A DNA stretch of 64,000 nt from Thinopyrum elongatum (GCA_011799875.1 CM022297.1:366277105-366341104); one strand, 5' to 3'; shown: positions 42,983 through 54,597, counted from the first letter of the stretch. Notes: generated by a model not told the origin, from the sequence alone. Program-made: numbers and translations.

Positions 42983-45406
42983 TCAGAGGGAGGGGGCGGT
43001 GGAAACACTCACGCACGCACCCCTCGTCTTGATTTCCTTCCTCTATGCATCTTCTCGAGCTTCGCCGCCCACCGGAACGCCAGGCACCGCCCTAGTCGCC
43101 CACCGGCCGCGCTAGCTCTTTTTCTCCTCCGCTTCTCGCACCCTCGCGGAGCACCGCAGATGGCGCCGCCGAAGGGCTCGTGGGAGGGATCCATTGTCAC
43201 CGATGATGATATCTAGTACTTCCGCGACACCCGGCGCCTGCTGTCGGCGGCGGAGGTGGTCGTGCGCGTTCCTAGAAGGGAGGTGAAGCCGCAGCCACGG
43301 GACGACGAGCGCGTGGTCTTCTACAACCACTTCAAGCGCGGGCTCGGCCTTCCTACGAGGGCCTACTTCCGCGCCTTTCTCTCCTTCTTCAGGCTACAGC
43401 CGCACCACCTAGGTGCGAACGCCATGCTGCAGCTCTCGGGCTTCGTCACCCTCTGCGAGGGGTATTTGGGGGTGGAGCCAGATGTGGAGCTCTGGAGCCT
43501 CCTCTTCTTTCTCAAGCAGCAGGGGCCGGAGGCCGGGGCTATGTCTGACTGCGGGGCCGCCGCCGTTTTGGTCCGGCCGAACGGGGTGTTCCCCAAGATG
43601 CCCATCGAGGATTCTGCCAAGATGTGGCAGAATACCTTCTTCTATGTTCGTCGCGTCGGCGGAGGAGGCGACGCCACCAACTTGCCCCCGTTCAGCAATG
43701 AGCAGCCGCTCGCCAAGATAAACTGGGGCTACATACCCAAGAACCCGCCACAGGGGATGATGAACCTGTGCGACCAGATTTGGGAGATGAAGGCGCGGGA
43801 GGGACTCAAGGGGACATATCTTGTCGCCGCTTTCGTCGCGCGCCGGGTTCTGTCGCTGCAGCGCCGGGCGCACATCATCGGCCTGATGGGCGACCGCCAG
43901 GATCCTACCTGGATGTCGTCCGGTAGGCTGAACCCGGAGCAGGTGGTCGAACGGGTGAACAGCATCTCCAAGGCCGGGTTGGCCCCTCACTAGCACTTCA
44001 GGAAGGCGCCCTACAACGCGGAGATCCGGGCGCCAGCGGTGAGTCCTTGGCCTTCTTTTTTCGCAATGTCCCAGCTCCTCCTTCGCCCTGACGCGACGCG
44101 GGAGGTGCTGCTGAATGCAATCCAGCAAACGCATGATGGGACGAGGACGCAGGTACTGGCCGTCGAGCAGGGCCGCTCTGAGGGGGTGGAATCCTTCACC
44201 AAGAACCCGGAGCCGGCCGACGCCGAAGCCGGCGAGGTGCGCCGCGCGGGTAAGTCTCCGCATCCAGATCTCTTGCGAGATTGGTCGGACGAAGACATGG
44301 AGATCATGAGGCACGCCGGTGCTGCAGTGCCGCCAAGGGGAGGGACGGCGACATCGACCCCCCGAGGCGGCCGAAGAAGACGACGGGGGCCGGGTCATCC
44401 CGCGTTCCGGCAATGGCAAGCCGGCCACACGGGAAGGATGACGCGCCACCGAAGCCGGCCGCGAAGCGCACGGCGGAGGGCCCGGCCGCGGGCGGCAAGT
44501 CGGCCGCCACGCGCCGCGTCATCCCGGTGGTGCCGACGAGATAGGCCATCCCGATGGTGATCGGGTACATTTCTTTGCTGACCATGGCGAGCTGCCGAGT
44601 TGTACTTTTCTTATGTTTTCTTCACATGGCTCAGGACGCCTCTTGACTTGTCGTTGGCCACGACGGACGTCGCATCCGGAGGTGGCTTCTCGTTTTGGAA
44701 GACCCGGAGCAGTGCCATCGACAGGGATGAGCACGCATCCGAGGAGGACCTTGGCCTGGATCCGACGAACACTGAGCGCGTGGCTTGGCGTGCCCGGAAC
44801 AAGACCGAGGGGAGGAGCTGGCGACAACCTCGGCCCAAGCCTGGGCCAGGGCCGCGGAGGCGAGGGAGAGAATCGCCGTGGAGCCGGCATGGCCAGAGAT
44901 GCCGGAGGACGCGGAGCTAGCGGAGACGATCGTCGAGCCGTCGGCGGAGGAGGAGCACGGCCCGTAGCCGGCCATCGATGACCCGGAGGTGGAGAGGATG
45001 GTCTTAGACACCCCACCCCGGCTCGATGTGGCCGAACGAGCGGAGGAAGGGCGCGCCGGAGACGCTGCCCCGGGCGGAGTGCCGCAGTGAAAGCCGGCCA
45101 GAGGCGACGCCGGTCGTTGCGCCGGAGGCGACGCCGGCTGCATAGGAGCCGGTGGAAAATGAGTGCGCCTTGGTGGTCCCGTCATCAAGGGTCGTCGTGA
45201 ACCCGGAGCAAGCACCGGGAAGCAGCCCGGTCGCCGGGTCGCAGCAAGCCCGGGCCGGGTCCAGCAGGGCCGGGTTCGGGCCGCGCATGCAGGAGGAGGC
45301 GGCGATGGCCGTCGTGCGCCAGCAACTTCACGGGCGCGCGGACTGGATTCAGGCCTTCGCCCAGGGCGAGCTGGAGCGGGCGCGGGAGCTGGAGCGCTTC
45401 GTAGTC

Positions 45407-45559
45407 GTAAGTATTCCTTTTTGTCCTTCGAGCTTGTCAGTGGGGGTGCGCTAGCGCACCCACTGGGTGTAGCCCCCGAGATTCAGGCCAACTACGAAGT
45501 AGATGGGTCGAATCTTAAAAATGTCTTTGCGGTTTGTGCTGATTCTTGCTTTCTTGCAG
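45407..45559 (+). other. Intron of C's antisense gene (copy 1 of a repeated intron)
   Basis: GTAAGT donor and TTCTTGCAG acceptor, 153 bp. About 90 bp (45439-45530) match the next intron. It contains the 14-bp palindrome GTGCGCTAGCGCAC at 45446-45459. Confidence 0.7.
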
Positions 45560-45665
45560 CACCTAGATGGCCTTCGAGTCAGTATCCATAACTAGCTTCT
45601 GGAGAAGCACCGCCAGGTCACGGCGCAGCTTGCCGCCAAGGAAGAGGTGCTCCGCCTTGCCGAAG

Positions 45666-45815
45666 GTATGTTCTACATGCTCTTCTAGTGGGGACACGCT
45701 AGCGCACCCACTGGGTGTAGTCCCCGAGATTCGGGCCAACTGTGAAGTAGTTGGGTCAAATCTTAAAGCGTCTTTCTTTTTTGCCATTATCTTGACTTAC
45801 GATTTTGCCGTGCAG
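45666..45815 (+). other. Intron of C's antisense gene (copy 2 of a repeated intron)
   Basis: GTATGT donor and CCGTGCAG acceptor, 150 bp. The part 45688-45776 is a slightly diverged copy of 45439-45530, including GCTAGCGCACCCACTGGGTGTAG. Confidence 0.7.
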
Positions 45816-46991
45816 CCGCTGCGGCCGAGGTGCCGGACCTGCGAACCCAGCTGGTCGAAGCTGGCCAGCAGCATGACCAGGCGATTGCTGATGACGGCCA
45901 GCTCCGGGCTGATGTGGAGCAGCTGAAGGCGGAGGCCGCCAAGGTGGTGGAGGCCCACCAGGCGCTCGCCGAAGCCGGCCAGTAGCGCGACCAGCTGGCT
46001 GGCGACAAGAGCCAGCTCCAGGCCGAAGTGGAGCGGCTGAACGTGGAGGCCGCCAAGGCGGCGGAGGCCCACCAAGCTGAGCTCCTCCATCTTCGGGAAA
46101 AGCACGAGAAGACGGCCGCCATCAAGGATGACGAGCTGAAGGCGGCCATCGACAAGCACGCCGAGCTGGAGAAGGCGCTTGAGGCACTCGACCGCGTCGA
46201 AGACTTCAAGTGGCACGGTATGTTGTGCAAGGTGCAACACCTGGACGAGGTCTTCACCAGTAAGTACTTCCTCGCCTATCGTGCCGGGTTGCAAGCCGGC
46301 CTATCCTTTACACGGCTGACCGTTTTCCTCGTTTGCTTGCCAGAGTACTTCCCGGAGACACAGAAGACGGCGGACGAGGCCGTGCTCGCCCATCAGTCGA
46401 CCCAGGCGGACGCGGGCGTCGGAGTCGATCCGCACGCCGCCTGGAGCTTCCAAGAAATCATGCATGCCACCGAGGAGCGCCTAAAGGCCCTGGACCTGCA
46501 GGCGGCAAGGCTGTCCGAGGCCGGGTTGGGGATGGTGGCGGCCCTCTGGCCTTGCGCCGTTGCGCCCAACAGCTTCTACGCGGTTGGCGCGCTGGCTGGA
46601 GCCCAGACCGGCGCGGCTTCACGCGTGGCGTGTTTCCACCACCCGTGTCGGTGCTGACTTGGCGCTTCGGTTTGTCATGTCCTGGTTCCGGGTCTGAACC
46701 TGGACCAGCTGGCAGCCCAGCGAGCCGGCGTGGAGCCCCAGCTGCAAGCGGAGGCGGGCCGGGTCACCGCGCGGGCCAGCTACCTGGGCTCGTTTGCATC
46801 GCATGACGAGTTCTAGGTGGAGCGGGCCGAAGACGGAGGGGAAGTGCCGCCCGACGACTTCGGCTTGGTGCTCCATGACCCGGCAGGCAGCTTTGAGGAG
46901 TCAGGCCCTTATGCAGACGAGGATGCCGGGTTGGATGACACCGGCGCCTCGGAGAACCCGAAGGTCACCATGGAGGAGCCGGTGACTGTGC

Positions 46992-46996
46992 AACCC
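46992..46996. repeat. Left target-site duplication of element D (AACCC)
   Basis: AACCC directly precedes D and is repeated exactly at 55470-55474. Confidence 0.95.
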
Positions 46997-47868
46997 TGTC
47001 GGATTCAGGGCACCGCAGACCCAAGGAAGGTTCGAACTCTGGGGCGTGTGCGAAGAACTCAACCTATCCAACCAACCAACACGCTGCCCTATAGCCTAGC
47101 TCGATGGATCAGGGAAGGAGATGGACACATTAGTTTACCCAGGTTCGGGCCACCTTGCGGTGTAAGACCCTACTCCTGCTTTGTGGTGGATTTGCCTCAC
47201 GAGGGGCTGAGGATGAACTAGTACAAGGGAAGAACAACCTCACGAGGTCTGCTCTGGGGTGAGGGTATGAGTCGGAGGGGTTCCCTCTCTATGGTGGTGG
47301 CTAGCTTTTACTTATAGTGGCCTTGGTCCTCTTCCCCCAAAATATAGGTGGGAAGGGATCCCACGGTGGCCAATTTGAAAGGGGACAAGTAGTACATCTT
47401 ATCCTGACGAAAGGTGGTCTTCGCCTGCAAAGCCTCTAGTCGTGACGCTGCAGTGGGCTCGGCGATGACATCCTTCCTGCCGTCCTGGCGGTCTTGGTCT
47501 CATTGCACGGGAATGGAAACCTTTGGCTGATTCCTCAGGACCCCACGCCTGCGCTTGCCTCCTTAGCACCAAAGAGGAAACCTGCTCCTCTGCGCCCCCT
47601 GGCGTCCGCCTGGCCTTGGTCATCATGGCTTGTGTCACCTCAACCTCATGAGGTGGGTACCTGCATAGAAATCTCCGCTCCTCAGGAGCCAGCCCGGGGA
47701 GGCCGCTCCCTCCGGAGGTCTTGATGTCGCCCGCCTCACGAGGCTTGGCCCCTCGCGAGGGTCTTGTCTTGAAGGTGTTGTAGATGGGCCGTACCAGGCC
47801 GCCGATGGAGCCACGCCATGGGCTGCAGGCAGGCAAGTCTGGGTACCCTGGTTCCCAGAACACCGACA
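46997..47868 (-). repeat. Element D 3' LTR
   Basis: On the minus strand it starts TGTCGGTGTTCTGGGAACC at 47868. It aligns end to end with 54599-55469. Confidence 0.95.
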
Positions 47869-47885
47869 GTAGCCCCCGGGCCCAA
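47869..47885 (-). other. Polypurine tract of element D
   Basis: The minus strand reads TTGGGCCCGGGGGCTAC directly before the 3' LTR. Confidence 0.75.
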
Positions 47886-48108
47886 GGCGCGCTCGGACTT
47901 GGCTTCGAGGTGAAGCCGAAGGGCAAGGGTGAAGCGCCGCGGGCCCCAATTGCCTGTGGTCCGAGCCGACGCATGGCGCTTGATGGGACGTGGGCGTCTC
48001 CACTTCCCCATGCCGCCTCGTTAACTGCCCGACTTGACAACTGCCTGATGCATGCAGAAAAACCATCATTGCTCGGAAGTGAGAGGTCGGCGGTTAGCCT
48101 TCCTCCGG

Positions 48109-48118
48109 CTATAAATGT
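48109..48118 (+). promoter_or_regulatory. TATA box of D's antisense gene
   Basis: GCTATAAATG lies about 95 bp before the ATG at 48212 and about 240 bp inside the 3' LTR edge. Confidence 0.6.
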
Positions 48119-48211
48119 GGCGGGGGGCGGAGCCCCCAGCCCATCTTCATCTCCTTGCCGCTTGCTCCTCCTTCTCCCTCTTCTTCGTTCCACCATCTTG
48201 CCAGAGCGTCC

Positions 48212-49080
48212 ATGGTGCCAGTGAGGAGGCTCTCCGCCGCGGAGAAGGGAATGGCCCCCAAGAAGGGACCGGACTCGCCGCCGCCCAAGAGGGGCCACGG
48301 CCATCCCCGCAAGTACGCTACGACGCCGGCGGTGGCTCCCCGAGGGCATGGGCGCACCCCCTCAAAGGTCGGTGCCGCCTCCGGTAGCCGTGGTGGTGCC
48401 CCTTCCCGCGGTGGGAGTTACCGTGGCCGAGGCAGCCGCAGCGAAGAGGGGAGGCGCGCAGCGGCCGTCCGGCTACCGCGCCCACGGTCCCACTCGACCG
48501 ACGCGTCCCCGGAGTTCATGGTGTGGGTGGAGAGGCCCGCAGGTGTCTGGTTCCAGCTCCCGCACCTCTTCGTGGGTGCGCTGCCGGCCGGGGGACCCGG
48601 TGGCCTCTGGCTGCAGGCGGACGGCTGCTACAGCAAGGCCTCATGGGTGGAGATCGAGGTCACCACCGCCGGCAATGTGTTCCTGAACCGCGGGTGGCAG
48701 CCATTTGCCCCACACGCGCGGCCTGCATGGGAGGTGCACCCTCCACTTCAGGTATGACGGCGCGGCGACCCTCTACGTCCGGGTCTTCGAGGAAGATGGC
48801 CGGCGCCTGGGGTGCTGCCCCGAGAGCGACGGCGATGACGACGACAGCCAGAGGGGCGGCATCATCTCCGGTGGTGAGCTTGCCCTTGGTGACAGTCGCA
48901 GGGCCTCCAGCAGCGGCGGCTCCTCTTCCGGTGAGAGCACGAGCGACGGCGACTACAATGAGCCGCCACGCCGCCGAGCTCAGACCAGGGAGGGAGACGA
49001 GCCGCCTCGCTGCCGCACCCCAGTGAAGCGGGAGGAAGACTCCGACCGAGCGCAGGCGCTGCTGGAGCCGGGTCTCAGGA
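48212..49080 (+). pseudogene. Element D antisense gene: degenerate AT-hook plus B3-like domain
   Basis: The start chosen is ATG 48212 (MVPVRRLSAAEKGMAPKK), downstream of a TATA box. Residues about 26-35 read KRGHGHPRKY, a changed AT-hook (consensus RGRPRK). A Gly/Arg/Ser-rich linker follows. From about 48516 the sequence has the pattern of a plant B3 DNA-binding domain: VWFQLPHLF, ASWVEIEV, NVFLNRGWQPFA, then after a frameshift at about 48715-48757 FRYDGAATLYVRVFEEDG and CCPES. A Ser/Asp-rich tail with EEDSD follows. It runs opposite to gag-pol. If made, it would be a nuclear DNA-binding protein. The B3 call rests on motif pattern only. The frameshift makes this copy non-functional. Confidence 0.65.
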
Positions 49081-50006
49081 GCCGTTGTAGTCGCGCGGCT
49101 GCTTTTGCTTCTTTCTTTCTCCTGCATCAAAAAGGTAGAAGGCCCTGTCGGGGCGTGCAATGGACCACGGCGCTTGTGCCATTATGTTATCGTTTTTATA
49201 TTGCGTCCTGGTATTCATGTTGCCGCTGATTGTGATTGGGATGACTTAGCTTAGTGTTCTTGCGGTAGACTCCCGTGCCGTGGGAGCGAGCTTCTCCGGA
49301 GCTTGGAATCCCTGCGCATCCCTCGTTCTGGAGGGGTCCTCCAGAGGTTTCTTTCTTGAGGATTCGAAAGTCATCAAGCCTCAGGAGGCGCCCTGTGGCC
49401 GCGGGGTTAGAAAACCTCCGGAGGTGCCACGCCTCGCGCGAGCCCCCGAGCGTGGGCTGGTCGCCGCTGGTACGTCACGTCGCGATGCCTGGAGGCACGG
49501 ACTCAAGAGAGCGTGTGTGCCCATAAGCTCGTTAGAGAGCATCGCGCGAGGATTAAGACGCCCAAGGCTGGGGTACCGAGGCTTTGGCGAGGTGTGCCTG
49601 TGGGTCGTCCCGGCGCACACACCGTGCCCAGCCCCCACACGCGCGATGCGCGAGCAAGAGCGACGGGCAACTGTCACTCTCCCTAAGGCATGACCTGAAA
49701 GAGCGAATGCTGCGAGGAGAAAAAATTTCCCAACCCTTTAAATAAAAGACGCGAAAGCTCCAAATTTCATTTCAAGAAGTTGCAAATCAGCTACAGAAAG
49801 CAAGCAAAAGAACAGCCACGTCCGGCACCTACACTAGTCTTCTGGTCTTCCCACCAGCGCAAAGCATGGGGCCTCCACTAGGACGAGGGTGGGAGCCCCC
49901 GTGAGGCCCAAGGGCGGCACTCAGGAGACTCCAGGGCGTGTACAGACCCAACTCATTATTACGTGAGAGTGTCACAAGCGGAGACTTGAGATGTGCATGG
50001 CCTTGA
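49081..50006. other. Convergent spacer between D's antisense gene and pol
   Basis: Frames up to 137 codons exist on both strands, but none shows a domain. Both genes end towards this stretch, so it should hold both poly(A) regions. I see no clear signal to assign. Confidence 0.5.
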
Positions 50007-51175
50007 TCATGGATAGAACTTCCGGAGGTGCTGGATGTTCTAGGCATTCTGGATGGGGACCCCGTCCTGCGTCTCCAGGCACGTGGCGCCAGGCCTGGAG
50101 ACACGGGCGATCCTGAACGGGCCCTCCCACATAGGCGAGAGCTTGTGAAGCCCCTCCCTAGAGAGCACCCGCCTTAGGACGAGGTCACCCACCTCGAGGG
50201 TCCTAGAGCAGACGCTACGGCAGTGATACCACCGCAGCGCCTGCTGGTACCTCGCGGCATGGAGCAAGGCTTGGCGGTGGCCCTCCTCCCCCAGCATGAG
50301 GTCCATCCACCACGAGGCGTCCTGGCGTGCCTCGTCAAACGCTAAGACCCGCGGGGAGCGATGTTTAATCTCATGAGGGAGGACCGCCTCAGCCCCGTAG
50401 ACGAGGAAGAATGGAGTCTCGCCCGTGGGCTTGGTCGCGGTGGTGTGGATGGACCACAGCACGGACTAGAGCTCATCGAGCCAGCCCCTGTCGCAGGCCT
50501 TGAGTTTCTTCTTGAAGCTCCTCGCCTCGAGGCCCCTCAGGACCTTCGCGTTGGCGCGCTCGGCTTGGCTGTTGCTCCGTGGGTGTGCCACCGAGGCGTA
50601 GCATATCTGCGTTCCAAGGTTAGCACAATATGTTTTGAAAAGGTTGCTCGTGAACTAAGAGCCATTGTCAGTGGTGATACGGTTGGGGACCCCAAAGCGG
50701 CTCACAAGGCCCTTGATGAACTTGACGGCCGAGCCAGCAGGGATGGTGCGCATGGGCTCCACCTCTGCCCACTTGGTGAACTTGTCGATGGCGACCTAGA
50801 GGTAGCGGTAGCCCCCGGCTGCTCGGGGAAACGGGCCCAGGATATCCAGCCCCCAAACCGCGAACAGCCATGAGAGCGGGATGGTCTAGAGGCCCTGAGC
50901 GGGCTGGTGGATCTGTTTGGCATGGAACTGACATGCCTCGTAGGATCTCACCAGCTCAGTGGCGTCGTTGAGCGCCGTGGGCCAGTAGAACCCACTGCGG
51001 AATGCCTTGCCCACGAGGGTGCGCGACGAGGAGTGATGCCCGCAGTCCCCACTATGGATGTCGGCCAGCAGCTCGCACCCCTGCTCCTTGGAGATGCACC
51101 ACAGGGAGACATCATTTGGGCGCCTTCGGTAGAGCTCACCATCCTGGATGCAGTACGCGGTGGCTTGGCGGGCCA
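50007..51175 (-). pseudogene. Element D integrase
   Basis: The zinc-binding domain is open at 51176-50886 (GDCGHHSSSRTLVGKAF, then C..C with the first Cys context altered). The catalytic core (about 50870-50350) reads correctly only in a frame with several stops, and the C-terminal domain is open at 50462-50040 with FFLVYGAEAVLP and the WEGPF motif. A TAG at 50040-50042 precedes the likely original stop at 50007-50009 by eleven codons. Plus-strand ORFs here (for example 50361-50873) are shadows. Confidence 0.85.
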
Positions 51176-51399
51176 CATGTTCTGCATCTTCCTCCTTCTC
51201 TGGTAAGGTGTCTCAGAGCAGGTACGCCTTGAACTCCTTGGTCCAGCTCCCCTCCTGAGGTTCGAGCACGAGGAGCAGGCGGGCCCCCGAGGTCGGGCCG
51301 CAGGCTGGGGCGCCCAAGGAGGGTGCCATGGGCGGCTCCTCCCGAAGCAGCGTTGGTCCTGCCGTGGGGGGAGCAGCCGATGGCTTGAAGAGCCACTCT

Positions 51400-52420
51400 T
51401 CAAAGATGCCAGGCTTCTGGGGTTGGCGCTGGGACGCCCTCTTGGCGATGTCGTCTGCCTCCTTGTTCGTGCCGCGTGGTATGTGCTGCAATTCCAAACC
51501 CAAGAATCGTTTTTCAATCTTGCGTACCTCCTCTAGATATGCCTGCATGTGCTCATCTCTTGGCTTGTACTCCTTGTTGGAGAAGCTGACGAGGAGCTGA
51601 GAGTCACCCTTGATGGTGAGCCGCCTGATCCCCAGAGCCGCAGCGGCCTTGAGGTCAGCGATCAGGCCCTTGTACTCCACAATGTTGTTGGAGACCTTCT
51701 CACCATGTTGGAAGCAGAGCTGCACGGCGTAGCAGAGCTTGTCCTGAGTAGGTGAGATGAGCACGGCTCTAGCCCCCGTGCCCTGTACATGACCCAGCCA
51801 TCCGGTGCCTCATCCCCAAGAGCGAGGGAATGGTCCTCGCCCACCCCTCGGTCAGGGGCGTCAGTCCATTCCACCACGAAGTTAGTGAGGGCCACGCCCT
51901 TGATGACCCTGGTGGTGCTGAACTCTAGCTGGAATGCCTGTAGCTCGATGTTCCACTCAGCAACCCTGCCCATGGCGTTAGGGCTTCGGAGCACCTTCTC
52001 CAGGGGGTAAGCCGAGACGACTTTGATGTGGTGGCCTTGGAAGTAGTGGCGCAGCTTCCTGGAGGCGATGGGGAGCGCGAGAAGGAGCTTCTGTGGCATG
52101 GGGTAGCGCGTGCGTGCGTCGCGCAACACCGTGCTAACGAAGTACACTGGGTGCTCGACGAGGGAAGAGGTGTCGATGGCGTCCGGACCTGCCTGAGGTG
52201 TGGGGGCCTCAGGAGCCTCGCCTTCTATCGGGGTGATCGAGGCCTCAGGAGCGCCGTCCTGAGGTGGCGATGATGTGGCTGAAGACGGGGCGCGGCGCCG
52301 CGTGCCAGCGCCCGCGCGCTCTTCCCGAACCGCCACGAGTGCTGCGCTAGCCAAGTGGGGTGTGGCGGCCAGGTAAAGCACCAGGGGCTCAAGGGGTCGA
52401 GGCGCCACCATCACCGGAGG
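51400..52420 (-). pseudogene. Element D RNase H region: two successive RNase H domains
   Basis: First comes the gypsy-type RNase H with its tether (YFQGHHIKVVSAYPLEKVL, FVVEWTD). Then a second, archaeal-type RNase H has NNIVEYKGLIADLKAAAALG, KGDSQLLV and HIPRGTNKEADDIAKRAS. Dual RNase H is a known mark of the Tat lineage. A frameshift near 51760 separates the two, and the first catalytic Asp of the second domain lies in the damaged part. Confidence 0.8.
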
Positions 52421-53463
52421 GCTGGTGAGATACCTCTTGAGGTCTTGAAAGGCTTCCTCAGCCTCCGGAGTCCATTCGAACGGGCCTTTTTCTTCATCAA
52501 CTTGAAAAATGAGAGAGCGCGCTCACCGAGTTTTGAGATGAAACGCCCCAGCGAGGTCACGCAACCCGCGAGCTTCTGCATTTCCTTGAGGGTCTGCGGC
52601 GGGCTCATTCTTTCTATCGCCTTGATCTTCTCTGGGTTAGCATCAATTCCCCTGTGCGACACCAAGAAACCCAGCAGGTTGCCGGACGAAATGCCGAACA
52701 CGCACTTCTTCGGATTGAGCCGTAAGTTTACATTGCGTAAGTTGGTAAATGTTTCCTCCAGGTCTTCGATGAGGGTTCTTGCCTCCCGCGACTTGACCAC
52801 TATGTCATCGACGTATGCCTCGGCATTCCTCCCGAGTTGCTTGCCCAGGGCGATGTGCATCAATTGCTCGAAGGTCGCGCCGGTGTTGCGCAACCCGAAC
52901 GGCATGCAGGTGTAGCAGTACACCCCGCACGGGGAAAGGAAGGCTGTCTTCTCGACGTCTTGCACCACCATCTTGATCTGGTGGTAGACTGAGAAGGCAT
53001 CTAGGAAACACAGCAGGTCGCACTCGGCGGTGGAGTCCATGATCTGGTAGATGCGCGAAAGAGGGAAAGGGTCTTGAGGGCAAGCTTTGTGGAGGCTCGT
53101 GAAGTCGACGCACATGCGCTCCTGCCCTCCCTTCTTGGGGACGATGACCGGCTTGGCCAGCCAATCCGGGTGCCACACTTCTTGGATGACGCCGGCTTCT
53201 TGCAGCTTGTGGACCTCCTGGACGATGAACGATTGCTTCTCCGGGGCTTGTCGCCGCGCCTTTTGTTTCACCGGACGTGCACCGGGGCACACCATCAAGT
53301 GGTGCTCAATCATGTCCCGCGGAACGCCAACCAGGTCCATCGCCTTCCATGCAAACACATCCTTGTTCGCACGGAGGAAGCCGACCAGCGCTTCTTCCTG
53401 GTCCGGTGGGAGGCCGGCGCCTATGGTGAAGGTGAGGCTTGAGCCCTCATCATCGACCCGCAC
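52411..53463 (-). pseudogene. Element D reverse transcriptase
   Basis: A continuous frame of 350 codons has DVFAWKAMDLVGVPRD, the palm motif CFLDAFSVYHQIKM, the PFGLRN motif and YVDD at 52804-52815, then the thumb (GFLVSHRGIDANPEKIKAI). Catalytic residues look intact. It is joined in frame to gag-protease, with only an in-frame TAG (53464-53466) between them. Confidence 0.92.
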
Positions 53464-53466
53464 CTA

Positions 53467-54597
53467 CTTCGTCTCAGCCCGTTCCTGAGAGAACAGCTGC
53501 TTCTTCTCCACGGGCGCGGCCTCCGGGATCTCCAGAGTGCCCTCCTCATCCGGTCGTGTAGCCGCCATGGCTTTGAAAGCTAGCTTGAGGGCCATGAAGG
53601 CATCCTTGGTGTCTCCCACCATAGTAAGGATGCCGCTGCTCCCCGGCATTTTGATGATGTTGTAGCCGGGGTGCCTCGCCGCCATGAACTTGGCGAGGGC
53701 CGGGTACCCGAGGATGGCATTGTACGGGAGGCTGATGCGGGCGATGTCGAAGTCGATAAGCTCGGTGCGGTAGTTGCAGCGCGTGCCGAAGGTGACGGGG
53801 AGGCGGATCTGCCCTAGGGGGACGACGAAGCCTTCTAGCACCCCTAAAAAGGGCCTGGTGCGGGCGAGCCGGTCGTAAGGCACCTGAAGCAGGTCAAAGG
53901 CTTCCACGGAGAGGATGTTGAGGCCAGCACCGCTGTCGATGAGGGTTTTGGTGACCGCGACGCTGCTGATGGTGGGCGTGCACAACAAGGGAAGCACGCC
54001 CGCGCCGACCGTAGTCTTGGGGTGATCCCTGGAGTCGAAGGTGATGTTGGTCTCGGGCGCCGCCCGGCCCGAGGGAGCCCCCAACCATGGCTGGGCGGCC
54101 CCCATCTGCCAGAAGAACTGCTTGACATGGCGGCTTGAGGTCGGCGCCTGTGACCCGCCGAGGATGGCCGCAACGGCGTGGGGCGCCGGTGCTACGAAGT
54201 GCGCGACGAACAGGTTGCGCGGCTCCTCCCAGCAGGCCACCGAAGAGTCTGGCAAGCTGAGCAGCCAGGCGCGCGGCACACCCATGAGAGCCATAGGGAG
54301 CCAATTCGCCATGGCCTTGTCATCGCCGCCTGCTGCCCAGATGGCCTCTGCGTACACTCGGAGGAACTCCGCGGGGTCCGCCGCGCCGTCGTACCACGGC
54401 GGCAACTCCGGCCAGAACTTCAGCGGCCACTGCACCTGTCGCAAGGCGGGGGAGAAAGCTCGAAGGCCCGCGATGCCCCCGAACGCGCCTGGCGGTCCGG
54501 CGGGTGGGGCAGCGCCTGCCATGGAAACCGAGCGGCGAGGGTGGAGCTCGGCTGATGAAGAGGCAGACCTTCGACACGTCCCTACCTGGCGAGCCAA
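53467..54597 (-). pseudogene. Element D gag-protease, internally deleted
   Basis: An open frame begins right after the PBS; the initiator is probably the internal Met of SMAGAAPP (near 54522). The gag core is clear (FWPELPPWYDGAADPAEFLRVY). After about 190 codons it joins directly to a protease (KTLIDSGAGLNILS with the catalytic Asp). The zinc-knuckle part of gag is missing, so an in-frame deletion fused capsid to protease. This copy could not package RNA normally. Confidence 0.88.

Noticed and set aside
43214..43993. Stops in C's antisense gene as recoding sites
   Set aside because: TAG codons are scattered in all coding parts of A, C and D, as expected from decay of CAG/TGG codons in methylated DNA. 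No recoding signal is visible.
44039..44280. Introns at the GTGAGT (44039) and GTAAGT (44250) sites in C's antisense gene
   Set aside because: The frame stays open across both sites, and the nearest acceptors would give introns of about 30 bp, too short for plants.
47399..48349. Minus-strand ORF of 316 codons at the end of D
   Set aside because: It spans LTR and PPT. A similar frame occurs in the other LTR (55000-55911), so it is LTR composition and not a gene.
50361..50873. Plus-strand ORF of 170 codons
   Set aside because: Shadow of the element D integrase, which is on the minus strand.
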